64,000 nt of DNA, taken from assembly GCA_948474755.1 (NCBI GenBank), contig CAOLHI010002123.1:744001-808000 (forward strand). Direction: 5' to 3'. Under the pieces are notes generated by a model. That model searched no databases, had not been told where the DNA came from, and saw only the letters and a program-made list of their open reading frames with translations. Positions 11,376-22,289 of the stretch are shown one piece after another (within the stretch, counting starts at the first letter, position 1; every line of letters begins with the position of its first letter). The position numbers were made by a program, and so were the translations under genes. This stretch comes from Ctenosaura bakeri (taxonomy: Eukaryota; Chordata; Lepidosauria; Squamata; Iguanidae).

Positions 11376-11406
11376 GTAGTGTGTTATTATTATTATTATT
11401 ATTATT
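11329..11406. repeat. (TAA)n / (TTA)n inverted microsatellite
   Basis: A (TAA)n run to about 11375 is followed by a short spacer with GTAGTGTG and then (TTA)n. Together they form a self-complementary hairpin. Confidence 0.95.
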
Positions 11407-11494
11407 CCATGAAAATCACAAAGATAGAACATATTCAGAAGCTTGAATAATAGTAGTACATCACTGACAGTAACTATAAACAAATAATTAGTAC

Positions 11495-11670
11495 TGTATT
11501 TGCTGGTGTATAAGACTCACTTTTTTTCCTGAAAAAATACTGTTTGAAAATGGGATTTATCCGATATGCCAGTGTGTCTTATACACCGGCGAACAGTATT
11601 TGCCGGTTTATAAATAACATGTGTCTTATACACTGGTGCATCTTATATGCCAGCAAATACAGCAATTATC
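11495..11670. mobile_element. Fold-back DNA element, CTGTATTTGCTGG ends
   Basis: The left end CTGTATTTGCTGGTGTATAA and right end CTTATATGCCAGCAAATACAG are inverted. Two further copies of the motif lie inside, facing each other (CTTATACACCGGCG and GTATTTGCCGGTTTATAA). Non-coding. Confidence 0.65.
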
Positions 11671-11679
11671 ATCAATCAA

Positions 11680-12288
11680 CAACACACAACTTACGTTCAG
11701 CTCCTCAGTTTGTCTTCATCCTTTTAGACATTGACTTCTCCTGAATGAGGGACAGATTATGTGTCCTTTTGTCTATACTCCGTTATATTTTAACTTGCAG
11801 AATCTGTCCTTGTTGGGGGTTTTTTAAAAAAAAATTTCAAGAGTCAACGCAGTTCACATACATTCCCTTGGTAATCCTACAATGACCCCTCAGGACAGAA
11901 GTATATTCTGTCTAGTAATTCAGAGGTGGGACATACTGGTGGATCCTTTGGTATTTTACTATTAATTGGAAAGAATTTTCCACTCCCAATGGTTTAACAA
12001 CTGCAATAACAAAAAGTCCTCTCTCTGCCCCCCCCCCATAACTTATACACATACCATGGTTCTAACAAAGAAAACTTGGAGAAAATCCAAGGATGACTCT
12101 TGTTGTGCGAAAGGACAATGAAATCAGTTTTGGTAAAAACGACTTGTAGGAATGCAACGACATAACAAAATGTACACTGTGCACTATATGTACATTGTGC
12201 AATATACGTTTTATACATTGTTTTTAAGGTGTTACATTATCCTTGTTTTGTACTGTGTTAAATTGTTTTGTAATTGTTTAATGTTGCT
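11680..12288. other. No gene recognised
   Basis: AT-rich sequence. 12225-12290 is T-rich and could be a LINE 3' remnant, but no diagnostic motif is seen. Confidence 0.4.
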
Positions 12289-12291
12289 TTA

Positions 12292-12470
12292 ATACCAGAT
12301 GCTGTAAGCTACATTTCAGAGGAAGAAACTGGCAAAATCACCTTGAGTATTCCTTGCATAAGAAAACCCTGTGAAATTTATGGGGTCACTCTAATTCAAT
12401 GGGTAACTTGGAGACACGTACATATAGGCAGTGCCTGTTTCTCACCCTGAGGTCTTTAGACAAATGTTGG
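12292..12470 (+). mobile_element. 5S-derived SINE, 5' truncated
   Basis: Begins at ATACCAGATGCTGTAAGC, so the first ~80 bases of the 5S head are missing. Body GAGTATTCCTTGCATAAG is followed by a decayed tail AACTTGGAGACACGTACA. Confidence 0.8.
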
Positions 12471-13215
12471 GAAATAAATAAATAAAAATATTTTAAAACT
12501 TTATGTGTTCAGAAAGGCACTCTTCTCGAGAACAACATTTTACATTCAGTTCTGAGAAATACGAATTTTAGTAACAGAAACAACAACAGCAACAAGGAAA
12601 CAAACAAACAACAAGGCAGATCCATGAAGTCTGGTCTGCCCATCTCTGCCTTCACGGAGATCTTGCTACATTTCTGCAGTTTTGTAGAGATGAGGTCACT
12701 AAATGACAAAGGATGGACAAACCCGCTGGTTTTGTTTTCTTCTATATTCATTTTCTTATTTAAAATCCCAACTTCGTTCAGTAATATGCTTCAAGAAATT
12801 TGTGAATTTTTTTTGAGTGCTAGTACAATATTAAAAAAAAAAAGAACCAAAGGAAAGTTTTCACCATCTGTGTTCAGCCAAATTCAGTAAGTATATACAT
12901 TGCCAGAATGGAGCAGATCATTTCCTTGCCAATTTGTCATGTAACTCTTAAACACACACACACACACCAAACAGAGGAAGTCTAGCATCCTTAAATCAGC
13001 ACCCAAATTTGGCTGAATGAGTTAAGCACTTTGCTTGGACTGGTGAATCTGCCAGTTTTGGTTCTTCACACACTCACTTTTTTAAAAAATCACTTGTTCT
13101 TTCCCTTGAATTTATGAAGAAATTTGAGGGTTTTGGAAAGTGATTATTGAAAAAGTGAAACACCAGCAATCTCAGTGATCCCTATAAATTACAGGCCAAA
13201 GTATATATTGTGTTT
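12471..13215. other. No gene recognised; CA microsatellite
   Basis: Contains (CA)n at 12951-12968. Otherwise AT-rich and stop-rich. Confidence 0.5.
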
Positions 13216-13219
13216 CTTG

Positions 13220-13312
13220 CAACTTATGGCAACCCCATGAATTTCATAGGATTTTCTTAGGCAAGGAATACTCACTGGTGCTTTTGCCAGCTCCTTCCAC
13301 TGAAATATAGCC
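13220..13312 (-). mobile_element. 5S-derived SINE fragment
   Basis: Reverse copy of the body and tail: CTTATGGCAACCCCATGAAT, CTTAGGCAAGGAATACTCA and CACTGAAATATAGCC. The 5S head is absent. Confidence 0.75.
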
Positions 13313-13349
13313 ATCTCTCTCTATATATTTTATAGTGATGTGTGTGCGC

Positions 13350-14280
13350 GTGTGTGTTTGCACATACACGCATACACAAATCAGAGAAGAATTTCCTCCT
13401 CTCTTCAGTCTGTGTTTTAATACAGAAAATGAAAAACTCTATGTGGCAGTCCTGAGACAGGAGATAAAAGAGGTCTCTCTGTTCTGAATTCTCCCAGCCA
13501 CATGTGAAGGACGCAACACTTTCCTGCACTGAAGCTTGCAGCAATTGGTATCCTGGAGCAGGTGCTGGAAATGTTTCAAGCGGTCCAAGCGGGAGAGTGG
13601 ACCGGTGAGGAGAGGAAGCCTTTTCTGCCAGTGGTGTTTTGTGGTGGCTTGAAGCCAGAGAGTACAATGCCCCCTTTCTTGTTTTGCTGGCACTCTTGTC
13701 TTGAGGGCCCAGAGTCACACCCCCCACGAGCATCCTGCCATAACAGAAGAACAGAGAGTCCCCTCTTTCTTCAGCGCCTGCTTGCCAAATCCCCATGGTC
13801 TCACTCAAGGGAGGGTTGCTTTCTTTTGCTTCCCCACAGACAAAGAGGCCTTACAAAAATGTTTAGCAAGCAACAACCACCTCCCTCATCTCCAAGGCCC
13901 AGTTTACTTAGGAAGGAGAGAGATGTGAACTGATTTCACACATCACTGCTTGATTTTATCCACACAGGGGAAAAAGAAAGTTTTCTTAAGTGACCTACAG
14001 CATTAAAACCCGACGTAAGCAATTAAACTGCAATACAAAATCCTGATGGGGGGATGTGAGTTCCCCTACAATAGAACAGTCTCCCTCCCCTTCAGTTTTG
14101 CTTTCATTCACATTGAAATTGTTTCTGCCCCAAATCTGCTCTTATCTAGTTTTTGAAGATATTTGCAAATTTTGGTGAAGTCTTGTCAAAATAATGAGAC
14201 AAGTAACATTCAGCCTAGTTGAAATTTGGTCCAGGATTACAGGACTTTGGGACTTCTGGATCTCCATTGACACTTAATCT
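13350..14280. other. Unique sequence, no gene recognised
   Basis: 13440-13935 is GC-richer and open on both strands. No start context, splice pattern or known domain was found. Confidence 0.4.
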
Positions 14281-14283
14281 CAT

Positions 14284-14332
14284 TTGTTGTTGTTGTTTGC
14301 CTTCATTTCCAACTTATGGTGACCCTAAGGTG
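14284..14332 (-). mobile_element. tRNA-SINE tail fragment
   Basis: Reverse tail: TTGTTGTTGTTTGCCTTCA, then CAACTTATGGTGACCCTAAG. Confidence 0.7.
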
Positions 14333-14395
14333 AACACTGCTTAAAAGGGCTAGTGATGTGTGCTTGGCTGCAGCCTTCCCTCTCTAATGGTCTCA

Positions 14396-14484
14396 GGCCA
14401 TTTCCACACTACACTCTTATAGCACGATTCTTCCACTTTCAACATCCTATGGAATCCTGGAGTTTGCAGTTTCGGGAGGGGCCA
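14396..14484. mobile_element. Half-copy of family P ending at the centre
   Basis: One arm from GGCCATTTCCACACTACACT to TTTCGGGAGGGGCC, then unrelated sequence. Confidence 0.88.
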
Positions 14485-14489
14485 GCCAT

Positions 14490-15265
14490 CACTGTTTGGG
14501 TAAAAGAGGGGCTTTCAGATAGACCCAAATCCAGACATGATCAGAATTGTCTGGCAATAGCCTCTTTCTACTCCAATAGCCTTTGTGACATACTGCCATT
14601 TTATGGATTATTCCTGTGTTTAGGTCAAATAGAAAAAGAAGGTGGGGAAAGGGGTGAACTGTTTTTTTTCAAATGTTTACAGGAATTGGCACTGATGCAG
14701 GGAATTTACAACTGCATTTTAACACTCTTCCCCAAAAAATTGTGTTTGTGTGTGTGTGTGACTTATAAACAGAAGTGTTGTGTTCTGAAATACATTTTTA
14801 GCTCCCTGTCCACATTTTCTCCCCATGTGGTTGCACACATTTGGCAATGGTTTGTTTTACTATTTTAAATCTCTCCACGCAATATGGAAATCAGTCTCTT
14901 CTCTCTCACTCCCTCATAACAATAGTTTTAACAGGAAACAGAGGAGGGGGAAAAAGTGCAATAAAAAGTGAAAGGCTTGTTTCTAAACCAAACTCATTTC
15001 TATTTTAGGCTAAGGCGAGAAGGAGAGCAGAGGGATTGGAGCCAGGAGAGAGATAATTAAAAACAAAGCTACAGCGAACAGAAATATCAGCAGCCCCCCT
15101 CATGTTTATCTGGAATAGGTGTTGGATTCTGGAGGATAGCTCCCACCTTTCCACCCACTTAATAAAAACCAACAGGTACCATTTTCTTCCTTGCCCCTGG
15201 TATAGTTGAAAATCTTGCCCCTTAATCTGCTTGTGTTTATGATTCTTCTCTGCATGCATGTTAAA
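14490..15265. other. No gene recognised
   Basis: A plus-strand frame from 14353 begins in the MITE half-copy and continues by chance to 14868. Confidence 0.5.
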
Positions 15266-15268
15266 GTT

Positions 15269-15497
15269 TGTTATAGCTGTTGTGTGCCGTCCAGTCATTT
15301 CTGACTTATGGCAATCATGGAGTTTTCTTGGTAGAATTTGTTTGGAAGGGGTTTGCCCTTGCCTCCCTCTGAGGCTGAGAGATTGTGATTTGCCCAGGTC
15401 ACCCAGTGGAGTTTCCACGGCTGAATGGGGACACAGACTCTGGTCTTCCAGTATCCTCATTCAACACTCAAACCACTTCACTGTGCTGACTCTTTTA
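15269..15497 (-). mobile_element. tRNA-derived SINE
   Basis: Reverse copy from the tail (TGTTGTGTGCCGTCCAGTCA) to the head (CACTCAAACCACTTCACTGT). Long subfamily. Confidence 0.88.
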
Positions 15498-16004
15498 AAG
15501 GTCTCTGGTTGCTGCTGTGTGTCAAAGCAAGAGTAGAAATATTTTTGCTATTTTTGAGTGGAAAGAACAAGAAAGAAAGAAAAAAAACCTGAAGTGATAA
15601 ATAGCTCCAGGAGATCACAAGAATGCCTTCCTTGCATGTCAATTGAAATTGACAAGAATGCTTGCCTTGTTTGGCCTCCAAAGGGCTGAATGCGGATGAG
15701 AAAAGCAGTATGGGGTTGTAGCTTCCACAGACAACTGGATGGGGCTGGCTTCACTTTTCAGTGGGTCCCATTACTTCCTGGACGAGCACCATTTACATTT
15801 CCCACTATGGCTGCAATTGGTGCTATACCAGAAGTGTTATGGAAAATGCAAAGAGATGTCCACTTGTTCCATCTGGGAACACTTAGGGTGGGGGCCCAGG
15901 ACAGATGTCAAAGCAATCATGCCCTGTTTGGGTCCCCCCCGGAGCTGGTCGAGGGTGCTAGGTAGTGCTGAGGCCAGGTCTGAAAATAAGAGAGGGTTTT
16001 CATA

Positions 16005-16352
16005 CCCTCTAAATGACCCAATCTGATAGGGACAGTCCTGATTAATTCTCTATCATCCCACTTTTTCAGTTGCTGTTAAAATGTCCCCATTTTCTCTCTC
16101 CTCCTTCCACTCCCCCCCCATCCCGCAAACTGTATTTCAAGTGTAGTTTTTCACTTGACTAACCCAGCAGGAGGAGAGGAGAACAGGGGTCAGAATCTTT
16201 TCCCTTCCAGTGGGCTCAGGCCAAAGCAGACTACTTCAGCCTCCCCTAGCTTCTGTGTTCTTTCTCATTACTATCTTTTGCCATCTTGCCCACACGCTGA
16301 TGTTGCCTGACCACACATCTCCAGGTTTTCATCCTTGAAAAGTTGGGAGATA
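16005..16352 (+). mobile_element. Family X DNA element
   Basis: Starts ACCCTCTAAATGACCC and carries GGACAGTCCTGATTAATTC and AAAGCAGACTACTTCAGCC. It ends near AAAGTTGGGAGATA. The middle has drifted strongly from the 3153 copy. Confidence 0.6.
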
Positions 16353-16479
16353 TGGGTCTTCCCTCACTGAAGCTGATGACATTTAGTAGTGGGGGACTTA
16401 GTGGTGTTTAAAAATTGTGCCATTTAAATCAGAGAAGCGTACTTTGTGAATAGTGGTAACATGCCTTAGCTCAGGAGTG

Positions 16480-16598
16480 GACTACCATTGGCCATCCAGA
16501 TGTTTTGGATGCCAGCTCCCCAGGCAGCATGGCCAAGTGGGAAAGGAATATGGAATTTGTAGTCCAAAACATCTGGAGGATATTTAGTTAAAGCAAGG
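16480..16598. mobile_element. CCAGATGTTTTGGACTACA palindromic element
   Basis: The left end CCATCCAGATGTTTTGG and right end TAGTCCAAAACATCTGGAGG are inverted. Related scraps lie at 17268-17320, 20105-20200, 32715-32825, 52765-52830 and 52962-53080. Confidence 0.65.
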
Positions 16599-17267
16599 GG
16601 GGTTTGTTAAGTGGTCATTGGAGATTGCTGTGTTCACTGGAAAGCTTTACAATCCATACAGGATTATATCTCAGGCTGCCTTCTCCTTCTCTTGGATCCC
16701 TCATTCAGTATATTGTATGTTTATTACAAGACTTCATATGCGTGATAAAACCTTCTTTTCCCCCAAGAACCTTAGTGCAAGCTTGCTCAAGTTATATCCA
16801 AGCCTCTCCTCTTTTCTTTGTTTTGGGGAGAATAGCGTCATTTGAAGAAATGGGAATCAGAGCTGTCAACCAGTTAAAATGTTTGTAGTTGATTAAACAG
16901 TTGCCTTTGTACTACTTAAGTGATTCATTGAACAATCTGCATGATATGACTAAAACCTCTAGATTTTTTTTAAATTGTTCATTCAGAAGTAGAGGTAATT
17001 TTCAGCGGAAGAAACTACTAGGTATTGTTTTAAGGTGAAGGACTATTTTAAATATTTTTCTGCTTTTAAGTTTGCCGTTGCAGGCACACAGCAATGTCAA
17101 AATGGGTTCAGAAAGAAACAAACATGCCCCCTGTAACTCCCACACTATTTACTAAAATTACTCCCACAGATTGATGGACTGGAATTTTAACTGGCTGATC
17201 TGTCAATGAATCAGCCATCCCAATCCTAGTGCTTTCTAGATGTATTAAGCTCTTAACCCCAGCATTT

Positions 17268-17320
17268 ATGGCTACACTTGCCATGGATGATGGGAATCAT
17301 AGTCCAAGACATCTGGGGGG
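17268..17320. repeat. CATCTGG element fragment
   Basis: ATGATGGGAATCATAGTCC followed by AAGACATCTGGGG matches one arm of the element at 16480-16598. Confidence 0.55.
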
Positions 17321-17349
17321 AGACAAAGCTGCTGAACGTTGGAGTAAAC

Positions 17350-18435
17350 AAAGTTTACAGCCCCACATTTCAATATTAAAAAAACTTTCAAAATGTCTAC
17401 CATTTTAAAATGCAAATACAAAAATATTTCTACTCTCATGTGCCATGAGAGGGGATAGCATTCAGTGAGTGTGTACTCTATCTTATCTTCCATGTTATTG
17501 TTTTATAGATTCAATTGATTTTCAAACCACCGTCCTAAGGCAGGTGGAAAGAGAATAAACTATTGATCTGCAAAGAATCCAAAACATATCAGAATAATTT
17601 GGCATGATAGGAAAATAAGTTTCTTGGTTAGCCATTCAGTGGTTAAGCCAACCTTTATTGTTCTAGCCAAATGTCCCTACTTTGCAGTACATTTATTGGG
17701 CATTCCTTTGTTTCTTTCTTCCCAGATCTACAAAGGTTCTAATTTCCTGTGCCCTTCTCAGGACACAGTCCTGATTTCCTTCAGCCTCCCAACACCTCTT
17801 GGGAGATGTCTGTCTGGTTTTGATATCTCTCCCCTGTCTTCCTTGGTAAACACAAAATGAAGAAAGGGTGTATCTAATTTTTACCAACCTGCCCCTTGTA
17901 TCAATAACTCCCCACTAAGTTCTCTTAGGCAACTGTACCCTGTTCTCTTAGGCAACTGTACCCTATTCTTTGCTGGTCTCCTGTTTCATTTTTGCTCAGT
18001 ATGCAGGGTTTGTTTGTTTTTTCTCCTCTGGGTCCTTCCCATTTTCTTTTGCGTTGGATTTTTTTTTTCCATCCTGCAAAATCTGCTATCTTCTTTGTTA
18101 TTATCATATATTGCATGCTTCCTTTAATCATCAAAGGGCAGCAGCTACTAGAAAATTATACAGAATTCAGTCCCCACTTGACTTTCAGTGGGTCAGAGCC
18201 AAACTTAGAGTGGGCTAGCTGAAATCAATGGAATTTAAGATTTTTCCAGAAAGTGTTTTTGTTGTTTCTCGGCCCTGCCTTAAAAATAAAATTTTGTGAG
18301 AGGCCCAGGCAACACGTCTGCAGTCCTTTCAAATGTCCTCACCGCTTTCCCAATTTTTCTTGTCCCAAACTAATTGAATAGCTGCAATAGTATCTTTTTA
18401 TTTGTAACACTGGATATTATCCATCTGTAAGCACC
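17350..18435. other. No gene; 23-bp perfect tandem duplication
   Basis: The unit beginning GTTCTCTTAGGCAACTG occurs at 17919-17941 and again at 17942-17964 without change. The rest is unique and stop-rich. Confidence 0.6.
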
Positions 18436-18438
18436 TTA

Positions 18439-18657
18439 GGCCATTTCCACACTACACTGTTATGGTGCTATTATTCCACTTTCAACATCCTATGGAATTC
18501 TGGGATTTGCAGTTTAGGGAGGGACATTTGGAATTCTCAGCCAGAGAACTCATTGGCCTCAGGAAACTACAAACCCAGGATGTTCCATGAACTACAAATT
18601 CCACAGGATGTTGAGAGTGGAATAAGAGCACTCTAACAGTGTGGTGCAGAAATGGCC
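18439..18657. mobile_element. Family P, long-centre subfamily, intact TSD
   Basis: Full copy with TTA on both sides (18436-18438 and 18658-18660). The centre contains AATTCTCAGCCAGAGAACTC and GGCCTCAGGAAACTAC, making it the longest clear P copy here. Confidence 0.95.
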
Positions 18658-18659
18658 TT

Positions 18660-19055
18660 AGTCACAAATGAGTTAGGTCTGTAAATGGAGGGAATAGCAA
18701 ACCTGCCTTTACTCTGTGTAACATGAGGAAACTATGATTCTGTAAATTTTAACACAGTTTCAAATATATTACCAGAATCCCCCTATGAAATATAACTTTA
18801 ATAAAACACTATTTTTAATTCCCTCTAATGACAAAGGGGATTTAAGATTTGTCATCTAGACAAAATTAAGAGTAGCAATTAAGATAACTTTTCATGCTTT
18901 CTTTTAATTTGTCTGATATTTTCCTGAAAAATTTGCTAAAACAGAGCTTCCTTTCCTTTAGTGCTCCTGCTCTCCCCACCCCCTGGATTGCTCAAATATC
19001 TTTCTAATAATAAAGGCTTTCTTAGATGGGGAGATTTAATATAATATTGGATGGT
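18660..19055. other. No gene or repeat recognised
   Basis: AT-rich sequence. Confidence 0.5.
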
Positions 19056-19056
19056 A

Positions 19057-19298
19057 AAGCCAGCATGGTGTCGTGGTTTGAGCACTGCATGATGATTCTG
19101 GAGAATAGGGTTTGAATTTCTGCTGAGCCATAGAAGCCCATTTGGGTGACTTTAGGCAAGTCACACTCTCTCAGCCTCAGAGGAAGGCAAAGGCAAACCC
19201 CTTTGAACACACCTTGCCAAGAAAACCCTCTAATAGGTTCACCTTAGGGCTGACATAAATGGAAAACCTGAAGGTACACAGCGACAGAAACAACAAAT
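19057..19298 (+). mobile_element. tRNA-derived SINE, long subfamily
   Basis: The head CCAGCATGGTGTCGTGGTTT runs through CTCTCAGCCTCAGAGGAAGG to AACCTGAAGGTACACAGCG. Complete but mutated in the B box (GTTTGAATTTC). Confidence 0.9.
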
Positions 19299-19299
19299 A

Positions 19300-20100
19300 G
19301 ATGTACTGTTGGGAAACTACTTTTTATCGTAAAAATAATGCACTCTGATCAATGCTGGAGAGGCCTGCCTGTTCTCTGATACCCAGGAACTCCTTCCACA
19401 CTTTGATGCAAAGAGACAGAGTAGTATAGTCTAGTTCAGGTAAGATCATGAGTGTTAGTTTGCTCTAGCTGCTTCCAGTTCATGACAACTATAGGTAAAT
19501 GATGAAAGAGAGAGAAGCAGTGCTGAAGGAACATTGTAAAAGAATATAGATAGTTTGTTTGCAAGGCTTCAGATGACTCAAGTGTTCAAGTCAAGTCAAG
19601 TCAGGTCACTTTGCAAGAAGCTCTGATCTAGGCAAATGGGCAACAATGATTGGTGATAAAAGCAATAAAACACGAGATTTTATAAATTCAGAAAACAATT
19701 ATAAAAAACAATAGACCATTTTATGAGATGAACCCTGATCACATTTCAAAAAAACAGAGAGATTTTTGATAGAGCTTATAAAGCTATGAAACAGCCTTAT
19801 TTTTTGGAAGAATGCTTGACTAAACATTTGAGAACCTTGATGAGCTTTGGATAATGCCAAATATTTTTCCTTAACTTTCAGTATGCAAAATTCATGGATA
19901 CTTCTTACTAAAATGTTTCAATGAGCAGCTAGCAAAGCTGTAAATCATATTTTGTCATAATTCTTGATTTTTTATTCTATTACACAAAGATAGTACAAGT
20001 AAAGCTGCAGTGACTTAAATAAAAGCAAAACAAAAAATTTTTGTTATTTATTTGTCTCTTTATTTCTTACCCCCTTCCTCTTCTATTGCTGTCAGACTTT
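19300..20100. other. No gene recognised
   Basis: AT-rich, with a short CAAGT repeat at 19583-19604. Confidence 0.5.
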
Positions 20101-20104
20101 AGAA

Positions 20105-20200
20105 CATGGTGGGCAACTCTGGTCTTCCAGATGTTGCTGTCTTGGAACTCTCATCATCTTTACCCTCTGTGCTGGCTAGGGATAATGGGAGTTTTAGTCT
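20105..20200. repeat. CATCTGG element, degraded
   Basis: CTTCCAGATGTTGCTGTCTT is followed by ACTCTCATCATC and GGGATAATGGGAGTTTTAG, as in the 16480 element. Confidence 0.5.
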
Positions 20201-20347
20201 TCTGTTTAGAGGCTCACATTTTCCCCATCATTGCTTTCAATTTATAGGTTCCTTGAGGTAAAGATTCATCTCTCTCCCTGTCTCCTTCCATCTCCATAGG
20301 CACTGGTGATGACTGTACAAAAACAGTTGTGTTCTTCAAGTTCAAAT

Positions 20348-21010
20348 TCATAGAATCATAAAATCATAGAACCATAGAAGAGACCCCAGGGGCCATCCAG
20401 TCCAACCCTCTGCCATGCAGGAACACACATCTAAGCATTCCCAACAGATAAACATCCAGCCTCTGCTTAAAAACCTCCGAAGAAGGAGACTCCACCAAAC
20501 TCCGAGGCACCATATTCCACTGCCGGACAGCTCTGACCATCAGGAAGTTCACCCTGTTGTTTAAGTGGAATCTCTTTTCCTGCAGCTTGAATCCATTGCT
20601 CCTTGTCCTAGTCTCTGGAGCAGTGGAAAACAAGCCCGCTCCCTCTTCCACATGACATCTCTTCAAATATTTGAATATGGCTATCATGTCTCCTCCCAAC
20701 CTTCTCTTCTGCATGCTAAACATCCCTAGCTCCCTATGCCACTCCTCATAGGGTGTGGCCTGCAGACCCTTCACCATTTTGGTCACCCTCCTTTGGACAC
20801 ACCCCAGCTTGCCGATATCCTTCTTGAAATGAGGTGCCCAGAACTGGACACATTATTCCGGATAAGGTCTAACCAATGCAGAATAGAGTGGTACCATTAC
20901 CTCCCTTGATCTAGACACCATACTCCTATTGATCCAAACAAGAGTGGCATTGGCTTTCTTGGCTGCAGCATGACACTGCTGACTCATGTTCAGCTTGTGG
21001 TCCATGAGCT
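20348..21010 (-). mobile_element. CR1 LINE 3' end, 5' truncated
   Basis: On the minus strand it ends with the CR1 hallmark GATTTTATGATTCTATGA, preceded by GGGGTCTCTTCTATGGTT and, further back, the CAAGCTGCAGGAAAAGAG-type 3' UTR. It reaches back into the end of the reverse transcriptase ORF's 3' flank. The open frames here are antisense to the element and not genes. Confidence 0.9.
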
Positions 21011-21146
21011 GAATTACTTGTTTAAATTCTGATTCTGTTCATTTCACTTTATGATTAAAAACTTTTTTGCGATGACATTGCTCTTTGTACTTTACAAACC
21101 TTTAGAAAAGTACTGGGAGAAGACGGATCAGAATCCGTTGGTAGAT

Positions 21147-21661
21147 AAAATACAAAGATTTCTGAAAGAAATTGAACAGGAAATTAATAGAATTATAGGG
21201 GATAAGTTGAAAATAAATAAGGAAAGATGGTTGATTATTAATGTTAAGGATATTGGGGTACAAAAAGAGGAGGAATATTTAATTAAACAATTATTAATTA
21301 ATCACCGGCAGTGATTACCTATGGGTGGAAGGATGATGAAAGTGGGGCTTTAATAGATGGAAATATTATATAGCAGACTATATGCTATTTGATTATATAT
21401 TGGAGAACAGAAGGTTATAGCTAGGTCAGCTGAGAGAAGAGAACTAGTCCAGGAGGTGGGAGAAATTGACTAAATTTATTAACGAGAGAGAGGGCTATGA
21501 GGATGTGGATGACAGAGTTAAAATAGTATACCACATAAAACAGAAAAGAAATTAATTAAGTTATACTGTTCCAGAGTTGGGTAGGGGGAGGGAGGAAAGG
21601 ATGAAATATAAATGTAGTATGTAGTTTCTATGTATAATCAATAATACAAATTAAAAACAGA
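21147..21661 (+). mobile_element. L1 LINE 3' end with target-site duplication
   Basis: The 17-bp sequence AGAATCCGTTGGTAGAT (21130-21146) recurs at 21662-21678 with one change. Between them, broken frames read IQRFLKEIEQEINRIIG, KYYIADYMLFDYILENRR and RWEKLTKFINEREGYEDVDD, resembling the C-terminus of L1 ORF2. A/T-rich 3' end AATACAAATTAAAAACAG. Frameshifts separate the pieces, so it is dead. Confidence 0.75.
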
Positions 21662-21679
21662 AGAATCCATTGGTAGATG

Positions 21680-21920
21680 GCAAGATGGAATTTGCAAGTA
21701 TTTCTAATTTCTAGTTGTCTATAGCAACAACTGAAATAGTCTTTCTTCCCTCCTTATTTGTTATGTGTTTATATATTTTAAACTATTATAATATAGTTTA
21801 ATACTTTCATTTTATATTGTATTAGATATGTGCTTTTTTACAGAAATCATTTCATGTACAATTTTTTAATATAATTAAGGGTTTGCCAGGACAATGATGA
21901 AAAGTTGGGGGACAGATCCG
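21680..21920. other. No gene recognised
   Basis: Very AT-rich sequence. Confidence 0.5.
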
Positions 21921-21924
21921 GGTG

Positions 21925-22012
21925 TTGACTTTTGTGTGAAAATATTGTGATAGGTTCATTTTAGGGTCACCATGAGTTGGAAATGCCTTGAAAGAATGCA
22001 ACAACAACACAC
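21925..22012 (+). mobile_element. tRNA-SINE tail fragment
   Basis: TTGTGATAGGTTCATTTTAG, then GGTCACCATGAGTTGGAAAT and a CAACAACAAC tail. Confidence 0.75.
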
Positions 22013-22200
22013 TACGCTCAATCTGGCTTTAGCTGGAAGACTTTGAAGGCTCTATTTTTTAAAAAAAAAACTAAAGCAAATAATAAATATTCAGTTTCGC
22101 ATGTGATAATATAGGCTGCACTCTGTGAAAGATTATGCCAAATAAGACAGCCAACCTATTCTAGTTGGCAGAAGCTTTCATGGAGTGTAGCCTACTCTAG

Positions 22201-22288
22201 GGCCATTTTCACACTAGTCTGTTATAGTGCTATTATTCCACTTTCAATATCCTATGGAATCCTGGGATTTGCAGTTTAGGGAGGGGCC
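22201..22288. mobile_element. Half-copy of family P ending at the centre
   Basis: One arm from GGCCATTTTCACACTAGTCT to TTTAGGGAGGGGCC, then unrelated sequence. Confidence 0.88.
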
Positions 22289-22289
22289 T

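Noticed and set aside
13272..13808. 178-codon minus-strand frame
   Set aside because: Part is SINE, both strands are open, and no splice signals or domains were found.
14353..14868. 171-codon frame
   Set aside because: It begins in a family P half-copy and continues by chance through a TG-rich stretch.
20364..20786. 140-codon minus-strand frame
   Set aside because: It is the 3' untranslated region of a CR1 copy, which carries no protein.
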